A stretch of DNA of 49,777 bases from Mycoplasmataceae bacterium (lineage in GTDB: Bacteria; Bacillota_I; Bacilli_A; Mycoplasmatales; Mycoplasmoidaceae): assembly GCA_031282505.1 (NCBI GenBank), contig JAITDP010000004.1:1-49777 (forward strand). The letters run 5' to 3'. Positions 1 to 12,860 of this stretch are shown one piece after another. The notes below the pieces were generated by a model. It was not told the DNA's origin, did no database searches, and saw only the letters and a program-made list of their open reading frames with translations. Numbering within the stretch: position 1 is the first letter of the stretch; the number at the start of each line of letters is the position of its first letter. Both the position numbers and the translations under genes were made by a program.

Positions 1-1616
<1,616 letters not shown>

Positions 1617-1730
1617 ATTGAACAATCAATTTATTGTTGTTTAATCTGTCATATAAGGTAAATTTGAAAAATAGAAAGAATTGTTGATTATAAGATTTTA
1701 AATAACTTCTTGAGATGAATAATTTCTCAA

Positions 1731-1838
1731 GTGTGGTGCCCATATTATTAGTGGATATACCTGTCCCCATCTCGAACACAGAAGTCAAGCACTAATAAGC
1801 CGAACGTAGCCAAAAGCAAGAATAGGTAGCGCCAACTA
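1731..1838 (+). rRNA. rrf: 5S ribosomal RNA
   Basis: About 108 nt, roughly 115 nt after the 23S 3' end. It contains the conserved loop block ccccatctcgaacacagaag and the 3' strand ggtagcgcc. The terminal helix pairs gtggtgcc with the 3' end. The length is short, as is usual for mollicute 5S rRNAs. A strong terminator follows within a few bases, so this closes the rRNA operon. Ends are approximate. Confidence 0.95.
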
Positions 1839-1841
1839 TAT

Positions 1842-1874
1842 AAAAGTCCTAGGGTAATGCCTGGGACTTTTTTT
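1842..1874 (+). terminator. Rho-independent terminator of the rRNA operon
   Basis: Inverted repeat AAAGTCCTAGG (1843-1853) / CCTGGGACTTT (1860-1870), 11 bp with one T-G wobble and a 6-nt loop, followed by a T run to 1874. It lies directly after the 5S gene. Confidence 0.9.
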
Positions 1875-1953
1875 ATTAAACTAAAATAATAAAAAAATAA
1901 AAAAAATAAAAATTTTTACATTTTTTTTCATCTGAATGCTAATTATATATGGT

Positions 1954-2997
1954 ATGATCAAAAAAATTATTATTCCTTTATTGTCAATTCCTGCTTCTTT
2001 GGGTGCAAACGAAATTTTAAGTATTAATAACGAACGAAAAGAAGATACAGCTAATTATGAAAATTTATGTGATGTAGAGCCTCTACAAAAAGCTTGTCAA
2101 CTTCAAAATGTTAAATGAGCAGATAAAAAAATGCCAATTACATTAAATTGTAAACAATTAATTGTTCCAACAAACAATTACACAACAATTAGCGGTGATA
2201 AGTTTATAAAATCTATTACAAATCGTTATGAACCAGATCCTGATCATTGAGGAATTACATATGGTACCGATTCATTACAAATGAGTTACCATATTAATGA
2301 TTGAATAAGTTGAAACATTTCAAAATTTATATATACAACACCAACTAATTTAATACCATTTAGTGAAAATAATACATCAATTTTCACAAAAGCACAAACT
2401 GTTTGAGGCACTAATGAAATTTTCCGTGACTTACATGCTGATGTTGTTTTTTCAAGAGATGGTAAAACTCCATATTTATTTAACGACATCAATGATTTAG
2501 AAACATATTGCCCAGAACCATTAACTAGAGCATGTCGTAATCCATTTAGCTCATTCCCATTAGTACAATTAGTTTGATTAAACTGAGCTGGAACATTTAT
2601 GGGATGTGTAAAATGAATCGAACCAGAAAGTATACAAGGTGAGCTTAAATGTTATTCATATTCATTAAAACAAATGTTTCAAACAAGAAAAGTTGAAGAG
2701 AATTCTGCAACATTTGGCACAAACTTTTGATTTCAAAATATTGCAGATAATGGATACTTTAACCATTTCTGTGAAAATAAATTAAATTTAAAATTGTATT
2801 ATCAAACAGTTGACGCTAATAACCCAAACAAAAACATTAAATGTGTAAAAGAATTTAAATATACTGGTGTAGATACAAAAATTGATGTTAAAATTAATAA
2901 TGGAGTCTTTATACCATTGGGTTTAGAATCTATGTGTCACAACGATGAAAATGTTTATATCCAAGGTGAATACTGTGATTTAACAGATTATTCCTAA
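1954..2997 (+). CDS. Putative secreted protein of unknown function
   Basis: 347 aa with UGA=Trp; no family recognised. The N-terminus (MIKKIIIPLLSIPASLGANE) has two lysines and a hydrophobic core followed by small residues, like a signal peptide. No further membrane segment is obvious, so the protein is probably secreted or surface-tethered. The mature part is rich in Asn, Thr, Tyr and Cys, with many cysteines and tryptophans, suggesting an extracellular domain. An in-frame ATG at 1936 is the alternative start; 1954 is preferred because a TATATAT-like -10 stretch lies between the two and the signal peptide then begins correctly. The gene overlaps the convergent mtaB by 18 nt at its 3' end and follows the rRNA terminator, so it needs its own promoter. 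Confidence 0.7.
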
Positions 2998-4272
2998 TAC
3001 ACCATCTCTAAATATTTTTTGTAATTTAACACAAGATTGTTTTTTTGATAAATCCTTAGTTGTTTTTACATATACCTTAAAAAAATATTCTGAGTGGCCA
3101 TTTTGATATTGCTTATCTTTTGTTTGTTCAAACAAAACATTTGCTGTTTTATTGATCATACTGTGTAAATATGCATTACGATTTTTTTTGTTGATATTTT
3201 CAATAACTTTAAATCTTAAACTTTTTTGTGTATCACTTACAATATTTTTTAATTTACTTGCAGGTGTATTTTTGTGAGAAGAAAAAGGAAAAATATGTAT
3301 ATTAGATAGCTTTAATGATTCGAGATTTTTACAACCATCAGAAAATCTTTCATTAGTTTCTGTTGGAAATCCAACAATATAATCAGTTGTTATTGAAGCA
3401 TCAATAGATTTTTTTCTAATATACATGCACAATTGTTTAAACGAATCAAAAGCGTACTTTCTGTTCATTTCTTTTAAAATTTCATCATTTGCTGATTGTA
3501 AACATAAATGAAAGCTTTGGCACCATCTTTTTTTATTATTCGTAATAATATCAAGAATTTTTTCATTAATTTGGAATGGTTCTAAAGAAGAGATTCTAAC
3601 TCGAAAATCACCATCCATTTTATTTATTTTTTTAAGTAATTCATAAAAATTAATTTTTCCGTCATCGTACCCAGAAGTATTAACGCCTGTCAGAACAATT
3701 TCTTTTATATTTTTATCAATCATTTTTTTTATATCTTCGATAATAATTTTGTGTGATAAACTTCGTTGCTTTCCTCGAACATAAGGAATAATACAATATG
3801 TACAATTAAAATTACATCCATCTTGTATTTTGCAAATACTACGGGTTTTTGAAAATTCACATGTTTCGTGTGATGTTTCAAAATTATTTTCTTTCATCAC
3901 ATCATCAACTTTAACAATTTTTTTGCCATCATATTTTTTGATCAGATCAATCAATTTAGATTTATATTTAGTACCAATAATTATTCCAACTTTTTCTTCA
4001 TCATAGTCTTGATTGTATTGACTGAAACATCCACAAACAACAACGAGTTTTATTTTTTTTGCTTTGTTAACTTTTCTTATAAAATATTTTGATTTACTCA
4101 TAGCTTTGTTAGTAACACAACAAGTATTAATGATAGCTATATCAGCGGTTTCAAAAGCATCAACTATTTTACATTTATTTTCAATCGCTGCTTGTTTGAT
4201 TCTGTTAGTTTCAAAATCATTTACACGACAGCCAAGAGTGACAAAAAATAATTTCTTATTAGTAATGTTCAT
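2980..4272 (-). CDS. mtaB: MiaB/MtaB-family radical SAM tRNA methylthiotransferase
   Basis: 430 aa, usual family length. The N-terminal methylthiotransferase domain has the three cluster cysteines (TLGC, Cys15; NTCC, Cys51; CGC near 80-82). The radical-SAM domain has CX3CX2C at Cys153/157/160 (GCNFNCTYC). Family members add a methylthio group to a tRNA adenosine next to the anticodon. The short TRAM-like end and the TLGCRVND signature favour MtaB (acting on t6A37 of ANN-decoding tRNAs) over MiaB, but this split is inference. The start has TATAAT about 9 nt upstream. The gene is divergent from holB, 46 bp apart, and shares an AT-rich promoter region. Confidence 0.88.
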   Translation of the reverse strand: MNITNKKLFFVTLGCRVNDFETNRIKQAAIENKCKIVDAFETADIAIINTCCVTNKAMSKSKYFIRKVNKAKKIKLVVVCGCFSQYNQDYDEEKVGIIIGTKYKSKLIDLIKKYDGKKIVKVDDVMKENNFETSHETCEFSKTRSICKIQDGCNFNCTYCIIPYVRGKQRSLSHKIIIEDIKKMIDKNIKEIVLTGVNTSGYDDGKINFYELLKKINKMDGDFRVRISSLEPFQINEKILDIITNNKKRWCQSFHLCLQSANDEILKEMNRKYAFDSFKQLCMYIRKKSIDASITTDYIVGFPTETNERFSDGCKNLESLKLSNIHIFPFSSHKNTPASKLKNIVSDTQKSLRFKVIENINKKNRNAYLHSMINKTANVLFEQTKDKQYQNGHSEYFFKVYVKTTKDLSKKQSCVKLQKIFRDGVLGIIC

Positions 4273-4318
4273 TTAAAAAAAATTATATGTATAAAAATAT
4301 AATATTTTTAACTAATTT

Positions 4319-5098
4319 ATGATTAATATTAAAGACGTTGCTAACAAACCACATGCCATTATTTTTTATAGTAATGGACTGTTTGATATTAACACATACA
4401 TAAAAGATTACATTAAATCAATTGTTAATGAAGATAAAAAAATTGACAATTTACAATATTTAGATTTATTGTGATATGATAATACAGTAAAAAAAATAAC
4501 CAAAGATGATATTTCTTACATAATCAATAATTTTAATCTTTCATCAAAAGAAAAAAGTGGAAAAAAAATTTATGTAATTAAAAATATTGATAAATGTAAT
4601 ACTCAAGTTTGCAATTCGCTACTAAAATATATTGAGGAACCACAAAACGATGTATATGCAATTTTCACATGTTCAAACATCAAAAATGTTTTGCAAACTA
4701 TCGTTAGTCGTTGTCAAACTATATTGATTAAAACAAATGAAAATAGTTTAAAAAAAATCAAAGAGTCACTTAATATAGATGATAACCAATGAGAAGTAAT
4801 AAAAGTGATATATCACGATTTAGACGACTTAACTTCTGATATTGAAAATGAAACACTTAAAAATAGTTGAAATTTTTCTAACAGTGTTCTTTCTGTTAAA
4901 GAAACAAATATTAAAAAATACAAAATTTTGTCAGATGATTTCAAAAAAAAATCTTGAAACGAAATCTTGTTGATATTAAAAATTTTATTGATTAAAAACA
5001 AAAACGAAGAATTATCCGAATTGATAGACATGCTAAAATTAAATCCAATAAAAGTTTTATTATTTGATAAAATCGTTCAAGTGGTTAATTCTAACTAA
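4319..5098 (+). CDS. holB: DNA polymerase III delta-prime subunit
   Basis: 259 aa with UGA=Trp. The segment from about residue 75 to 150 reads as the clamp-loader AAA+ core: a long helix with LLKYIEEP, then ..AIFTCSN.. and SRCQ, the sensor/SRC arginine motif of HolB and DnaX. There is no Walker A P-loop, which separates delta-prime from DnaX tau/gamma. The protein would be a structural member of the sliding-clamp loader; the clamp gene dnaN lies at 15.8 kb. The C-terminal half is poorly conserved and Lys/Asn rich. The 3' end overlaps convergent yidC by 4 nt. Confidence 0.8.
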
Positions 5099-6234
5099 AC
5101 GTTAAAGAAATTATCTAATTTAGTTTCAAGGCTTCCACCTTTGCTTCTACTTCTCATAATAATTCAGTGCATAATAAATGTTTGTAAAATACTGAATAGA
5201 GCAGAGAAGAATCAATATACACCGACACCTGTGGCACTGAATGCAACGATTCCACACATTACAACAGTAATACCAATTTGTATTAGACGAGTACGTTTAA
5301 ATTGTTTAGCACCAGCACTTGATGTTGTTTGTGCATTTCTGTTTCTTCTTTTTGCAAGTTTTTGCGGAATCAAAGAAGAAAGTGCTTGGATTGGCATAAT
5401 TATCAAAAGTAAAAATACATATATTCAACCGCCATTAGAAAAATTAGAAAGTATCTCACTTGTTGGTGTTGCACCAAAATTTCAAATACCAAATAGAGTT
5501 GTACATTTAATTGGTCTACAAATAGTAACAACACGATAAATTATCATGAAAATTGGCAAAGTAATTAAAACTTGTTCAAATGCAGCAAATGGTTTAATTT
5601 TATGTTTCTTATAAATTTCCATTATCTCTTGGCTCTTTCTTTGACGACTAAATGCATCATTAACACCCTTATATTTGGCATTAATTTCAGCGATCTTTCC
5701 TTGCACTTCACTCATCTTTTCATTTTGCAATGTTGAACGAATAGTAACTAAGATTGAAAGAACACGAATAATTAAAAGCAACAAGAATATTGCTAAAAGA
5801 ACATTTGTACCACCAATTCAATTTCTACCATATCACGAAATAAGTGTAGCGAATCACGCCCCAGGGAAAACGAATATACCATAGAATGGACCATATTGCC
5901 ATGTAAAGCTATCATATGCATAATACCCCGGTGTACCATTAGAAATTAAATCAAAACGATAATCGCCTGTCGAACCTATAGAGAAACCGTATTCAATTCC
6001 TTGTCCTATGTATGGAGATGTCTTAGTATCAGGATCTCACATTGTTTGCGTGCATCCTCATAAACCCATAACTACGAAAAATAATAAAAGTAATATTTTA
6101 CTTCACTTTCATATTTGCTTAATAACATTCTTTGCCATACTAGGTTTCTTAACATCCTTACCTGCTCAAAAAGGAGAAGGAATGCTCGTAGTCCTTGAAA
6201 CTGTACCAATATTTATAGCTGGCTTAATACCCAT
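5095..6234 (-). CDS. yidC: Membrane protein insertase YidC/Oxa1
   Basis: 379 aa with several Trp encoded by TGA. It inserts and folds membrane proteins, with SecYEG or alone. Seen: an N-terminal cytoplasmic segment, a hydrophobic stretch about residues 47-62 ending VVMGLWGC (possible lipobox-like Cys), a roughly 70-residue outer loop rich in Tyr/Gly, then the YidC core. The core has transmembrane helix [12 protein letters not shown], the cytoplasmic hairpin ([31 protein letters not shown]), ..[17 protein letters not shown].., and two C-terminal helices. The tail is basic (MRSRSKGG), typical of the ribosome-binding end. It starts at ATG 6234, 12 nt after a TATAAT, and is divergent from the yebC-family gene. 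Confidence 0.92.
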
Positions 6235-6274
6235 AGGCTTTCTAATATTATAATAATATACAATATTATTACTT

Positions 6275-7000
6275 ATGCCAAGAAAACACTTAGTTGCCTC
6301 TGGAATTAACAAAAAACAACAATTACAAGCTAAGATTTGACAAAAACTTGCTCGTGAAATCAAAGCCGCAGTTAAAGTTGGCGGTCCAAACATTGAAGCA
6401 AACCCACGTTTGAAAGCCGCGGTTGATAAAGCATTACAAAATAACCTTTCACGTGATTCTATCCAAAGAAACATTGCGGGTTCAAACAAAGACGCTGACC
6501 AATTAATTCAACTTGAATATGAATGCTATGGTCCTAATGGTATTCAAATCATTGTCACTGCATTATCCGACAACGCTAATAGAACTAACAGCAACCTACG
6601 TGGTTATTTAGCGAAATTACACGGAGAAATTGCAAAACCTAATAGTGTTAAAATATTTTTTGATAATTTAGGAGTTATTATTTTAGAAAAACTACCTAAT
6701 CAAACAAAAGATAATATAGAGGAAATTATTTTAGAAAAAAATCTTAATGGTTATATAAATACAGAAGAATTTGATGATTCTTTTGAGATACTAACGGAAC
6801 CAAATAATAATTTTTACGAAATTAAAAATGTGCTATCTGAGTCTGGATACAAAGTTTTTGATGCTGCAATTAAATTAGTAGCACAAAACAAAATTACTTC
6901 TCTTAATGAGGAAACAAAAGTTAAACTTGATAAATTTATTGATTCATGTGAAGAAGATGAAGATATTCAAAGTGTAATTACTAATTATGAAGAAAACTAA
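6275..7000 (+). CDS. YebC/PmpR-family transcriptional regulator
   Basis: 241 aa, normal length for the YebC/TACO1 family. The N-terminus MPRKHLVASGINKKQQLQAK is a variant of the usual family start; then [47 protein letters not shown] and YECYGPNGIQIIV, which are family signatures. Members are DNA-binding regulators or translation-associated factors. Residues 1-80 form the helical domain and the rest two alpha/beta domains. It is divergent from yidC, and its last 14 nt overlap the start of a small downstream ORF. Confidence 0.93.
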
Positions 7001-7166
7001 AATTATTGCTTTTTCTGGAAATATAAAATTAGCCAAAACTATTAAAGTTAATTTGTATAAATTTGATGCAATGTCAGCTAAAGAACTTAAGTATTATTTA
7101 AAATATGAAGCAATTGATAAAAACGAAATACAAACAATTAAAGAACTTCTTAAAAAGAAAACATAA
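6987..7166 (+). CDS. Small hypothetical protein
   Basis: 59 aa, begins MKKTKIIAFSGNIKLAKTIK and ends in a Lys run. No family is recognised. It starts inside the last codons of the yebC-family gene (14-nt overlap), so translational coupling is likely. It sits 24 nt before serS, which has its own TATAAT. The protein is basic and predicted mostly helical, without a membrane segment. Codon use resembles its neighbours, which supports a real gene, but the length leaves doubt. Confidence 0.5.
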   Translation: MKKTKIIAFSGNIKLAKTIKVNLYKFDAMSAKELKYYLKYEAIDKNEIQTIKELLKKKT

Positions 7167-7190
7167 GATAATAAATATAATTGTAGCAAG

Positions 7191-8459
7191 ATGATCGATA
7201 TTAAATTGTTACGTAATAATTTTGATGAAATTAAACAAAATATTGATCGTAGACACAAATCATATCCAAGTCTTGAAATTTTTAAAGCAAAAGATACTGA
7301 ATGAAAAAAAATTGCCACTCAATTGCAAACACTCGCTACTGATCGAAATGTATGCAGCGATAAAATCGCAAAATTAATTAAAGAAAATAATATTGATGAA
7401 GTTAACAAAATTAAAGAACATGTTAAATCATTAAAAAATGACATTGATGAATTACAAAAAAGAGCAAATGAATTGGAGCATGAACTTAAAATAATTTTAT
7501 TTTCTATTCCTAATGTTTTAGATCCATCAGTTCCAGATGGAAAAGATGAAAATGAGAATGTTGAAGTTAAAAAAGAATTTTCAATTCCAAAATTTAATTT
7601 TACTCCATTATCACATTATGATTTGGGAATTAAAAATAAATGATTAGACTTTGAACGTGGTGTTAAAGTAGCTGGAAGCCGTATGTATTATGTAACCGGA
7701 TTTGGTGCACAATTAATGAGAGCATTGCGTAATTTTACATTAGACTTACACATCAATGCAGGATATGAAGAAGTATTGCCACCTGTCATTATGAATGACA
7801 AACCATTTTATGGATTAGGAAAATTACCACTTTTTGAAGAAGATATGTATCAAACAACAAACCGTCAATTTTTAAGTGGAACAGAAGAACATCCTATCAC
7901 TGCTTTATACATGGATGAGACTATTGATTCAAAAACACTTCCTATCAAATTAACTAGTTCTTTGGTTTCGTTTCGAAAAGAAGCCGGTAGTGCTGGAAAA
8001 GATACAAAAGGAATTTTACGTGTTCATCAATTCTACAACACTGAACTAGTTAACTTCTGTCTTCCTGATGAGTCATGAAAACTTTTAGACGAAATGGTAA
8101 ATGAAGCACAAAAAGTTTTAGATCTACTTAAAATCCCATATAGAACAATATTACTTTGTAGTGGCGATACAGGTGATGCTAGCGCTAAAACTTATGATAT
8201 CGAAGTTTGAGTTCCAAGCGAAAACAAATACCGTGAAATAAGTTCTTGTTCAAATGTCTTAGACTATCAAGCTTGTGGTATGCATATTAAATATAGCAAT
8301 AATGGAGAGACAGGATATGTTCATACACTTAATGGAACAGGAACAAGTCTTAACCGCTTATGAATTGCAATTGTTGAAAATTTTCAAAATGAAGATGGCA
8401 CAATTAATATTCCAGAAGTATTAAAACCATATTTAAACACTAAAATCTATGAACAATAG
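7191..8459 (+). CDS. serS: Seryl-tRNA synthetase
   Basis: 422 aa, normal for bacterial SerRS. It charges tRNA-Ser (and tRNA-Sec where present) with serine. Seen: an N-terminal two-helix coiled-coil arm (about residues 30-100) that grips the tRNA long arm, then the class II core with motif 1 (..[12 protein letters not shown]), motif 2 ([27 protein letters not shown]) and motif 3 ([18 protein letters not shown]). The start at 7191 begins [10 protein letters not shown], the family's usual opening, with TATAAT at 7176-7181 nine nt upstream. The last 11 nt overlap mnmE, so the two form an operon. Confidence 0.97.
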
Positions 8460-9783
8460 AACAATAGTTGCTTTGTCTACACCGCCAGCAAATGGAGCAA
8501 TTCATATTATTAGAGTTAATGGTGATGATGCGTACAAAATTGTTAATGCTATTATTGATAAAAAAATTAAACCCATTGGATACTCTATTGATCATGCAAA
8601 CATAATTGATAAAAACAAAGTTATCGATGATGTTTTAATAATGAAGTTTGTAAAACCTAAATCATTTACAGGTGAGGATTTAATTGAAATAAATTGTCAT
8701 GGTGGTTTATATTTAGCTACAAAAATTATTAATTTATTAATTAAAAATGGTGCAGTTTTAGCAAAACCAGGAGAGTTTAGCAAAGTTGCTTTTATAAACA
8801 AAAAAATTGACGCTAACCAATGTCACGCAATCAATAATTTAATTAATTCGACTAATGAAGAATCTATTAATTATTCCACATTAGGATTAAGCAAACAAAA
8901 TACACAAAAAATACTCCAACATATTTCTAAAGTTTTTAATTTAATTGGACAAGTTGAAGTTAATATTGATTATCCTGAATATGACGATGTTCCAAATATT
9001 ACAAGAAAAAAATTTATAAATGAATTAAAAAGTATAAAAGAAGATTTAGAAAAAACAATTATAAATTCACAAAATGGAATTAAAATTCATAGTGGGTTCA
9101 ATCTTGCAATTATTGGTGAACCAAATGCCGGGAAATCTTCTTTACTAAATGTTCTTGTTAATGAGGAAAAAGCAATAGTAAGCAATATTAAAGGAACGAC
9201 AAGAGATGTAATAGAAGCAAAAGTTAATATTAAAGGAATGACTTTCAATATTTTAGACACTGCAGGTATTAGAAATAAAACATCTAATCCGATTGAAAAA
9301 ATCGGAATCTCTAAAACAATCGATACTATTAAAAATGCTGATTGTGTTATTATTGTTGTTGATGGAACAAAAAAACAAACAAACTTAAAATCAATACTTA
9401 AATTAGTTAAAGATAAAAAATATATTATTGCAATTAATAAATATGATTTATTACAAAAAACCAAAATTCCTGGTGCTATTAATATTAGTGCCAAACAAAA
9501 TAAAATTGATGAACTAATTAAAAAAATAATTGCATTCTCTAATTCCTTTAAAATGAAAGAAAATAATAGTGCATTAGTTCACTCCAAAGCCGCTATTGGT
9601 TATATTGAATCAGCAAAAGAAAAACTTGAACAATGTATCAAAAGTTTAAAAGAAAACAAACCTATAGATTTAATTACTAATAATTTACATGATGTTCATG
9701 ATGATTTATTAAAAGTAATTGGTCAAAGCGAAAATTACGATTTTATAGATGAAATGTTTTCTAAATTCTGTTTAGGAAAATAA
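8449..9783 (+). CDS. mnmE: tRNA modification GTPase MnmE
   Basis: 444 aa, standard length. With MnmG it makes the 5-carboxymethylaminomethyl group on wobble U34. Seen: the N-terminal folate-binding domain ([20 protein letters not shown].. [12 protein letters not shown]), the inserted G domain with P-loop GEPNAGKSS from residue 223, GTTRDV, DTAG and NKYD, and the C-terminal FCLGK carrying the catalytic Cys. It overlaps serS and ends 2 nt from the convergent secreted-hydrolase gene. Confidence 0.97.
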   Translation: MNNRTIVALSTPPANGAIHIIRVNGDDAYKIVNAIIDKKIKPIGYSIDHANIIDKNKVIDDVLIMKFVKPKSFTGEDLIEINCHGGLYLATKIINLLIKNGAVLAKPGEFSKVAFINKKIDANQCHAINNLINSTNEESINYSTLGLSKQNTQKILQHISKVFNLIGQVEVNIDYPEYDDVPNITRKKFINELKSIKEDLEKTIINSQNGIKIHSGFNLAIIGEPNAGKSSLLNVLVNEEKAIVSNIKGTTRDVIEAKVNIKGMTFNILDTAGIRNKTSNPIEKIGISKTIDTIKNADCVIIVVDGTKKQTNLKSILKLVKDKKYIIAINKYDLLQKTKIPGAINISAKQNKIDELIKKIIAFSNSFKMKENNSALVHSKAAIGYIESAKEKLEQCIKSLKENKPIDLITNNLHDVHDDLLKVIGQSENYDFIDEMFSKFCLGK

Positions 9784-9785
9784 AA

Positions 9786-11939
9786 TTAGTGTAAATAATC
9801 TTGAATTAAATTTGAAGAATTAATTTCTCTTGGAGTAACCATTCCGCATCCAATAGCTAAAATATCTAAGAAATTCATATCACCAGGAATTTCAGTAAAT
9901 GATCTGCTTCCATCAAAGTATTGTAAATCGTATCATAACGATTTAATAATTGTAACCATATTTCCACCTCTGAAATTGTTAGCGTATGAGTAATTAACGA
10001 TTTCATATCCAGATTGAGCATATGAGTAATTTGTCAATTCTGAACAATATCATGAAGCACCATTATTTTTTAATTGTTCATCTGTTGGTTTTTCAGCAAC
10101 AGAAATAGCATAAGGGTGACCTATTTGTGAATAAGCATAATCAATTGCGGAGTCTTTTTGTTCTTGGGTAGCTTTTGTTGCATGAGCTAAATGTGTATTA
10201 CGCGCTTTAATTCTACTACTGTCTCATACAGAAGCTTCAACGCCAGCTGGAGAATACGGCTCTACACCTTTTACATATAGTTCATTGTGACCAATATCAT
10301 AATAAATACCATCAATAAGACCACTATGTCCTCCGATGTAATTAACTCCACCTTCTTCATAAACTAAATCACCTGATTGTAGTTTGCTTCATGGGAATGT
10401 CCCTTTATAACTAACTTTATTTGATAAGAAATACCCATAATAACCATTTCCCGCTCATTTATCATCTCCGCCTTGACCATATCATCACATATCAATTGAT
10501 GGAGTCATAGAAGCATATAAACATTTTACTGCAAAAGCAAGCATTTTAGCAGTATATAAACTTCCTCTAATATTTTTTCATTCACCAGATAAATAAGTTT
10601 TAACAACAGTTGAAAATGTAGCATATTTAATTGGATCACTACAAATTGAATCAACAAAACCTTTAATGTAATCAATTGATTGAATATATTCTTGGGGAAG
10701 TTGAGATTTAGCTAAATTCAATAATCCATCTAATTGTGATCATACAGTTAAACGATCAAAATTATTAAGAACAATTAGATCTAATGAATTATTAAGAACA
10801 AATCAAATTACATGTTGAGAAGGTAATATTGTATTTAGTAAATCAAAAACAGAATCGAATGTATGAGCAACATTGTATTCATCATTTCAATCACATTCTA
10901 AAACATTAAACAAAACTTTTTGAGATTGCTCAAGTTCTGCTTTATATTCAGGAAGAACACCAATAAGTTTTCCAATAATTTCACTAGCGAATTCTTCTAA
11001 TACAGAAACAACTGGAGAAGGAGTTGGAGTTGGCGATGGAGTTGGACTTGGTGATAAATAATATAAAATAAGAATATCCAAACAATATTTAGATATATCA
11101 AAAATGTTTTGATATTGTGGGTATTGAGAAGCAACAACATCAATTAATCCATTAGTTTGTTTAATTGTTTCTTGTTGGCTTAATCCACTCATAATAACCA
11201 TATCTATAGAAGAATTTAAGATGTATAGAGGATCTGCTAATGTTGGTATATATTTTTCTAAACAAGAAAATACTCCATCAACAATTTTTTCAACAGCCTT
11301 ATTCCCAGTATAGTCTTGAGTAATAATCATATCAATAACAGAATTTATAAACTGAATTTCTGATTTGTATTCAGGTAAATCTTTTTCAAGCATTCCACAA
11401 TACAAATCAATGAATCAAATAATTTGACTAGGAGTAAAACCTTTATTTGAGTTTTCTAATTCTGAAATATTTTTGTAAGCAGGAAGATTTTTTGTATATA
11501 AATGGTCAATAGGTGTAACATTATCAACAGAAGAATATGTCATTTTTTTATTTGCATCACTTCCATCTGTAGGGATTGTGCCTATATATTTATTTAAACT
11601 ATCTTTAACAGAAGACTCATATTTTTCGAGAGTATGAGAAATAGGGTGTTGTTTTTTAAAAACTTCATATTGTTCATCAAAATATTCTAAACTTTCATGA
11701 AAAGGTAATATATTAGGATTTATTTTATTAGAATACATTCATTCAGTTAAATCAGCATAGTATGGAACGGTTTTTTGATTTGGTTTAGAAACTAGGATGT
11801 TCTCATCTTCTATTGTTTGAATAGTAGGAGCATTTTCACGAGACAAAACACCAAAAGCAATAGCAGAACCAGCTGTACCAGCTATAACAGTTGCCGTTGA
11901 CAAACCTAAAATTATTCTTTTACGTATATTTGATAACAT
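9786..11939 (-). CDS. Large secreted protein with permuted papain-like (YiiX/NlpC-P60-like) hydrolase domain
   Basis: 717 aa with UGA=Trp. Residues 1-30 (MLSNIRKR then a small-residue hydrophobic core) form an uncleaved signal or signal peptide. Residues about 35-290 are helical with repeating patterns. Residues about 293-310 are a Pro-Ser-Thr linker (SPSPTPSPTPTPSP). A second helical region follows. The C-terminal part has SGDLVYEE..GGHSGLIDG (His538) and then SWYCSELTNYSYAQ (Cys632). His before Cys, with GD(L/I)V and CSEL motifs, is the arrangement of the circularly permuted papain-fold enzymes (YiiX/YaeF type), which cleave amide or ester bonds. The substrate is unknown: peptidoglycan of competing bacteria, host protein or lipid. 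It starts about 30 bp from rplX, divergent. Confidence 0.75.
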
Positions 11940-11959
11940 TTAAACTTAATATTATTATA

Positions 11960-11965
11960 TATAAT
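11960..11965 (+). promoter_or_regulatory. -10 box for rplX (leaderless)
   Basis: TATAAT ends exactly 6 nt before the GTG start of rplX at 11972, so transcription should begin at or next to the start codon. No Shine-Dalgarno site is possible. Confidence 0.75.
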
Positions 11966-11971
11966 AATAAT

Positions 11972-12304
11972 GTGAATCGAATAGTTAAAGGCGACAAAGT
12001 TAGAGTTATAAGTGGCAAGTTCAAATCAAAAGAAGGACTTGTACTTTCTGTTAATCCAAAAGAAGGTACGGCTATTGTTGAAGGAATCAACAAAATTAAA
12101 CGTCACGAAAAACCTAACCAAAAAAATAATAATAAAGGTGGTATTATTGAAAAAGAAGCACCTATTATTTTTTCTAAATTAGCTCTAGTTGTTGATAATG
12201 CTCCTAATGGAATTAGCAAAATTAGTTTTAAAATAGCTAATGGCAAAAAAGTTAGAATTAGTAAAAAAACAAAAGCTGAATTGAAAGGAACTAGTAAGAA
12301 ATAA
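11972..12304 (+). CDS. rplX: 50S ribosomal protein L24
   Basis: 110 aa. The N-terminal KOW motif (IVKGDKVRVISGKFKSKEGLVLSV) and VEGINKIKRHEKPN are diagnostic. L24 is an early 23S-binding assembly protein. The GTG start at 11972 gives the normal length; the open frame upstream is extension only. It is first of a four-gene cluster rplX-rplE-rpsN-rpsH. In most bacteria rplN precedes rplX, but here a secreted-protein gene is directly upstream, so the spc operon is broken at this point. Confidence 0.96.
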   Translation: MNRIVKGDKVRVISGKFKSKEGLVLSVNPKEGTAIVEGINKIKRHEKPNQKNNNKGGIIEKEAPIIFSKLALVVDNAPNGISKISFKIANGKKVRISKKTKAELKGTSKK

Positions 12305-12846
12305 TGAGCAACTGAAAAAAATATTATTTAGATAAAATCCACAGTGATTTAATGAGTGAATACAACTACTCATCTGTTATGGAAATTCCAAAACTAGAAA
12401 AAATTGTTATTAATGCTGGTGTTGGTGATGCTACAAAGGATGCAAAAATGGTTGAATCTATGTTTGCTGAGATAGAAGCAATTAGTTGTCAAAAACCAAT
12501 TATGACAAAATCTAAAAAAGCTATAGCTACTTTTAAATTACGTGAAAACCAAAACATCGGTGTTAAAGTTACATTACGTGGTACAAAAATGTGAAACTTT
12601 GTTGCTAATCTAATCAATGTTGCATTACCTCGTGTTCGTGATTTTAAAGGTTTGTCACTTAAATCATTCGATGCACACGGTGATTACACTATTGGTATAA
12701 AAGAACAAATTATTTTTACTGAAATTCTATTTGATAAAATTAAACGAGTAAGAGGATTTGATATTACTTTTGTTACAAGTACAAATGACAACAAAGAAGC
12801 TTTAAGTTTGTTAAAATCAATTGGCTTACCTTTTGGTAAGAGATAA
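12304..12846 (+). CDS. rplE: 50S ribosomal protein L5
   Basis: 180 aa, the standard length. [48 protein letters not shown] and [12 protein letters not shown] are L5 signatures. It binds 5S rRNA and contacts tRNA at the P site. The start overlaps the rplX stop by one base (TAATG), implying coupled translation. One Trp near residue 4 and one at GTKMW are encoded by TGA. Confidence 0.97.
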
Positions 12847-12860
12847 TATAATAATATAAA

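Noticed and set aside
1621-1730. Possible tRNA or small RNA between 23S and 5S rRNA
   Set aside because: AT-rich spacer without a tRNA cloverleaf; only the pairing expected for rRNA processing is seen.
7643-8450. Apparent stop codons breaking serS, and similar breaks in ftsH, dnaK, lepA, pflB, rpoA
   Set aside because: All are TGA at conserved Trp positions; the genetic code here reads UGA as Trp, so these are not pseudogenes.
11891-11971. In-frame upstream extension of rplX to 11891
   Set aside because: It would overlap the divergent secreted-protein gene and add residues not found in L24; the GTG at 11972 behind TATAAT is better.
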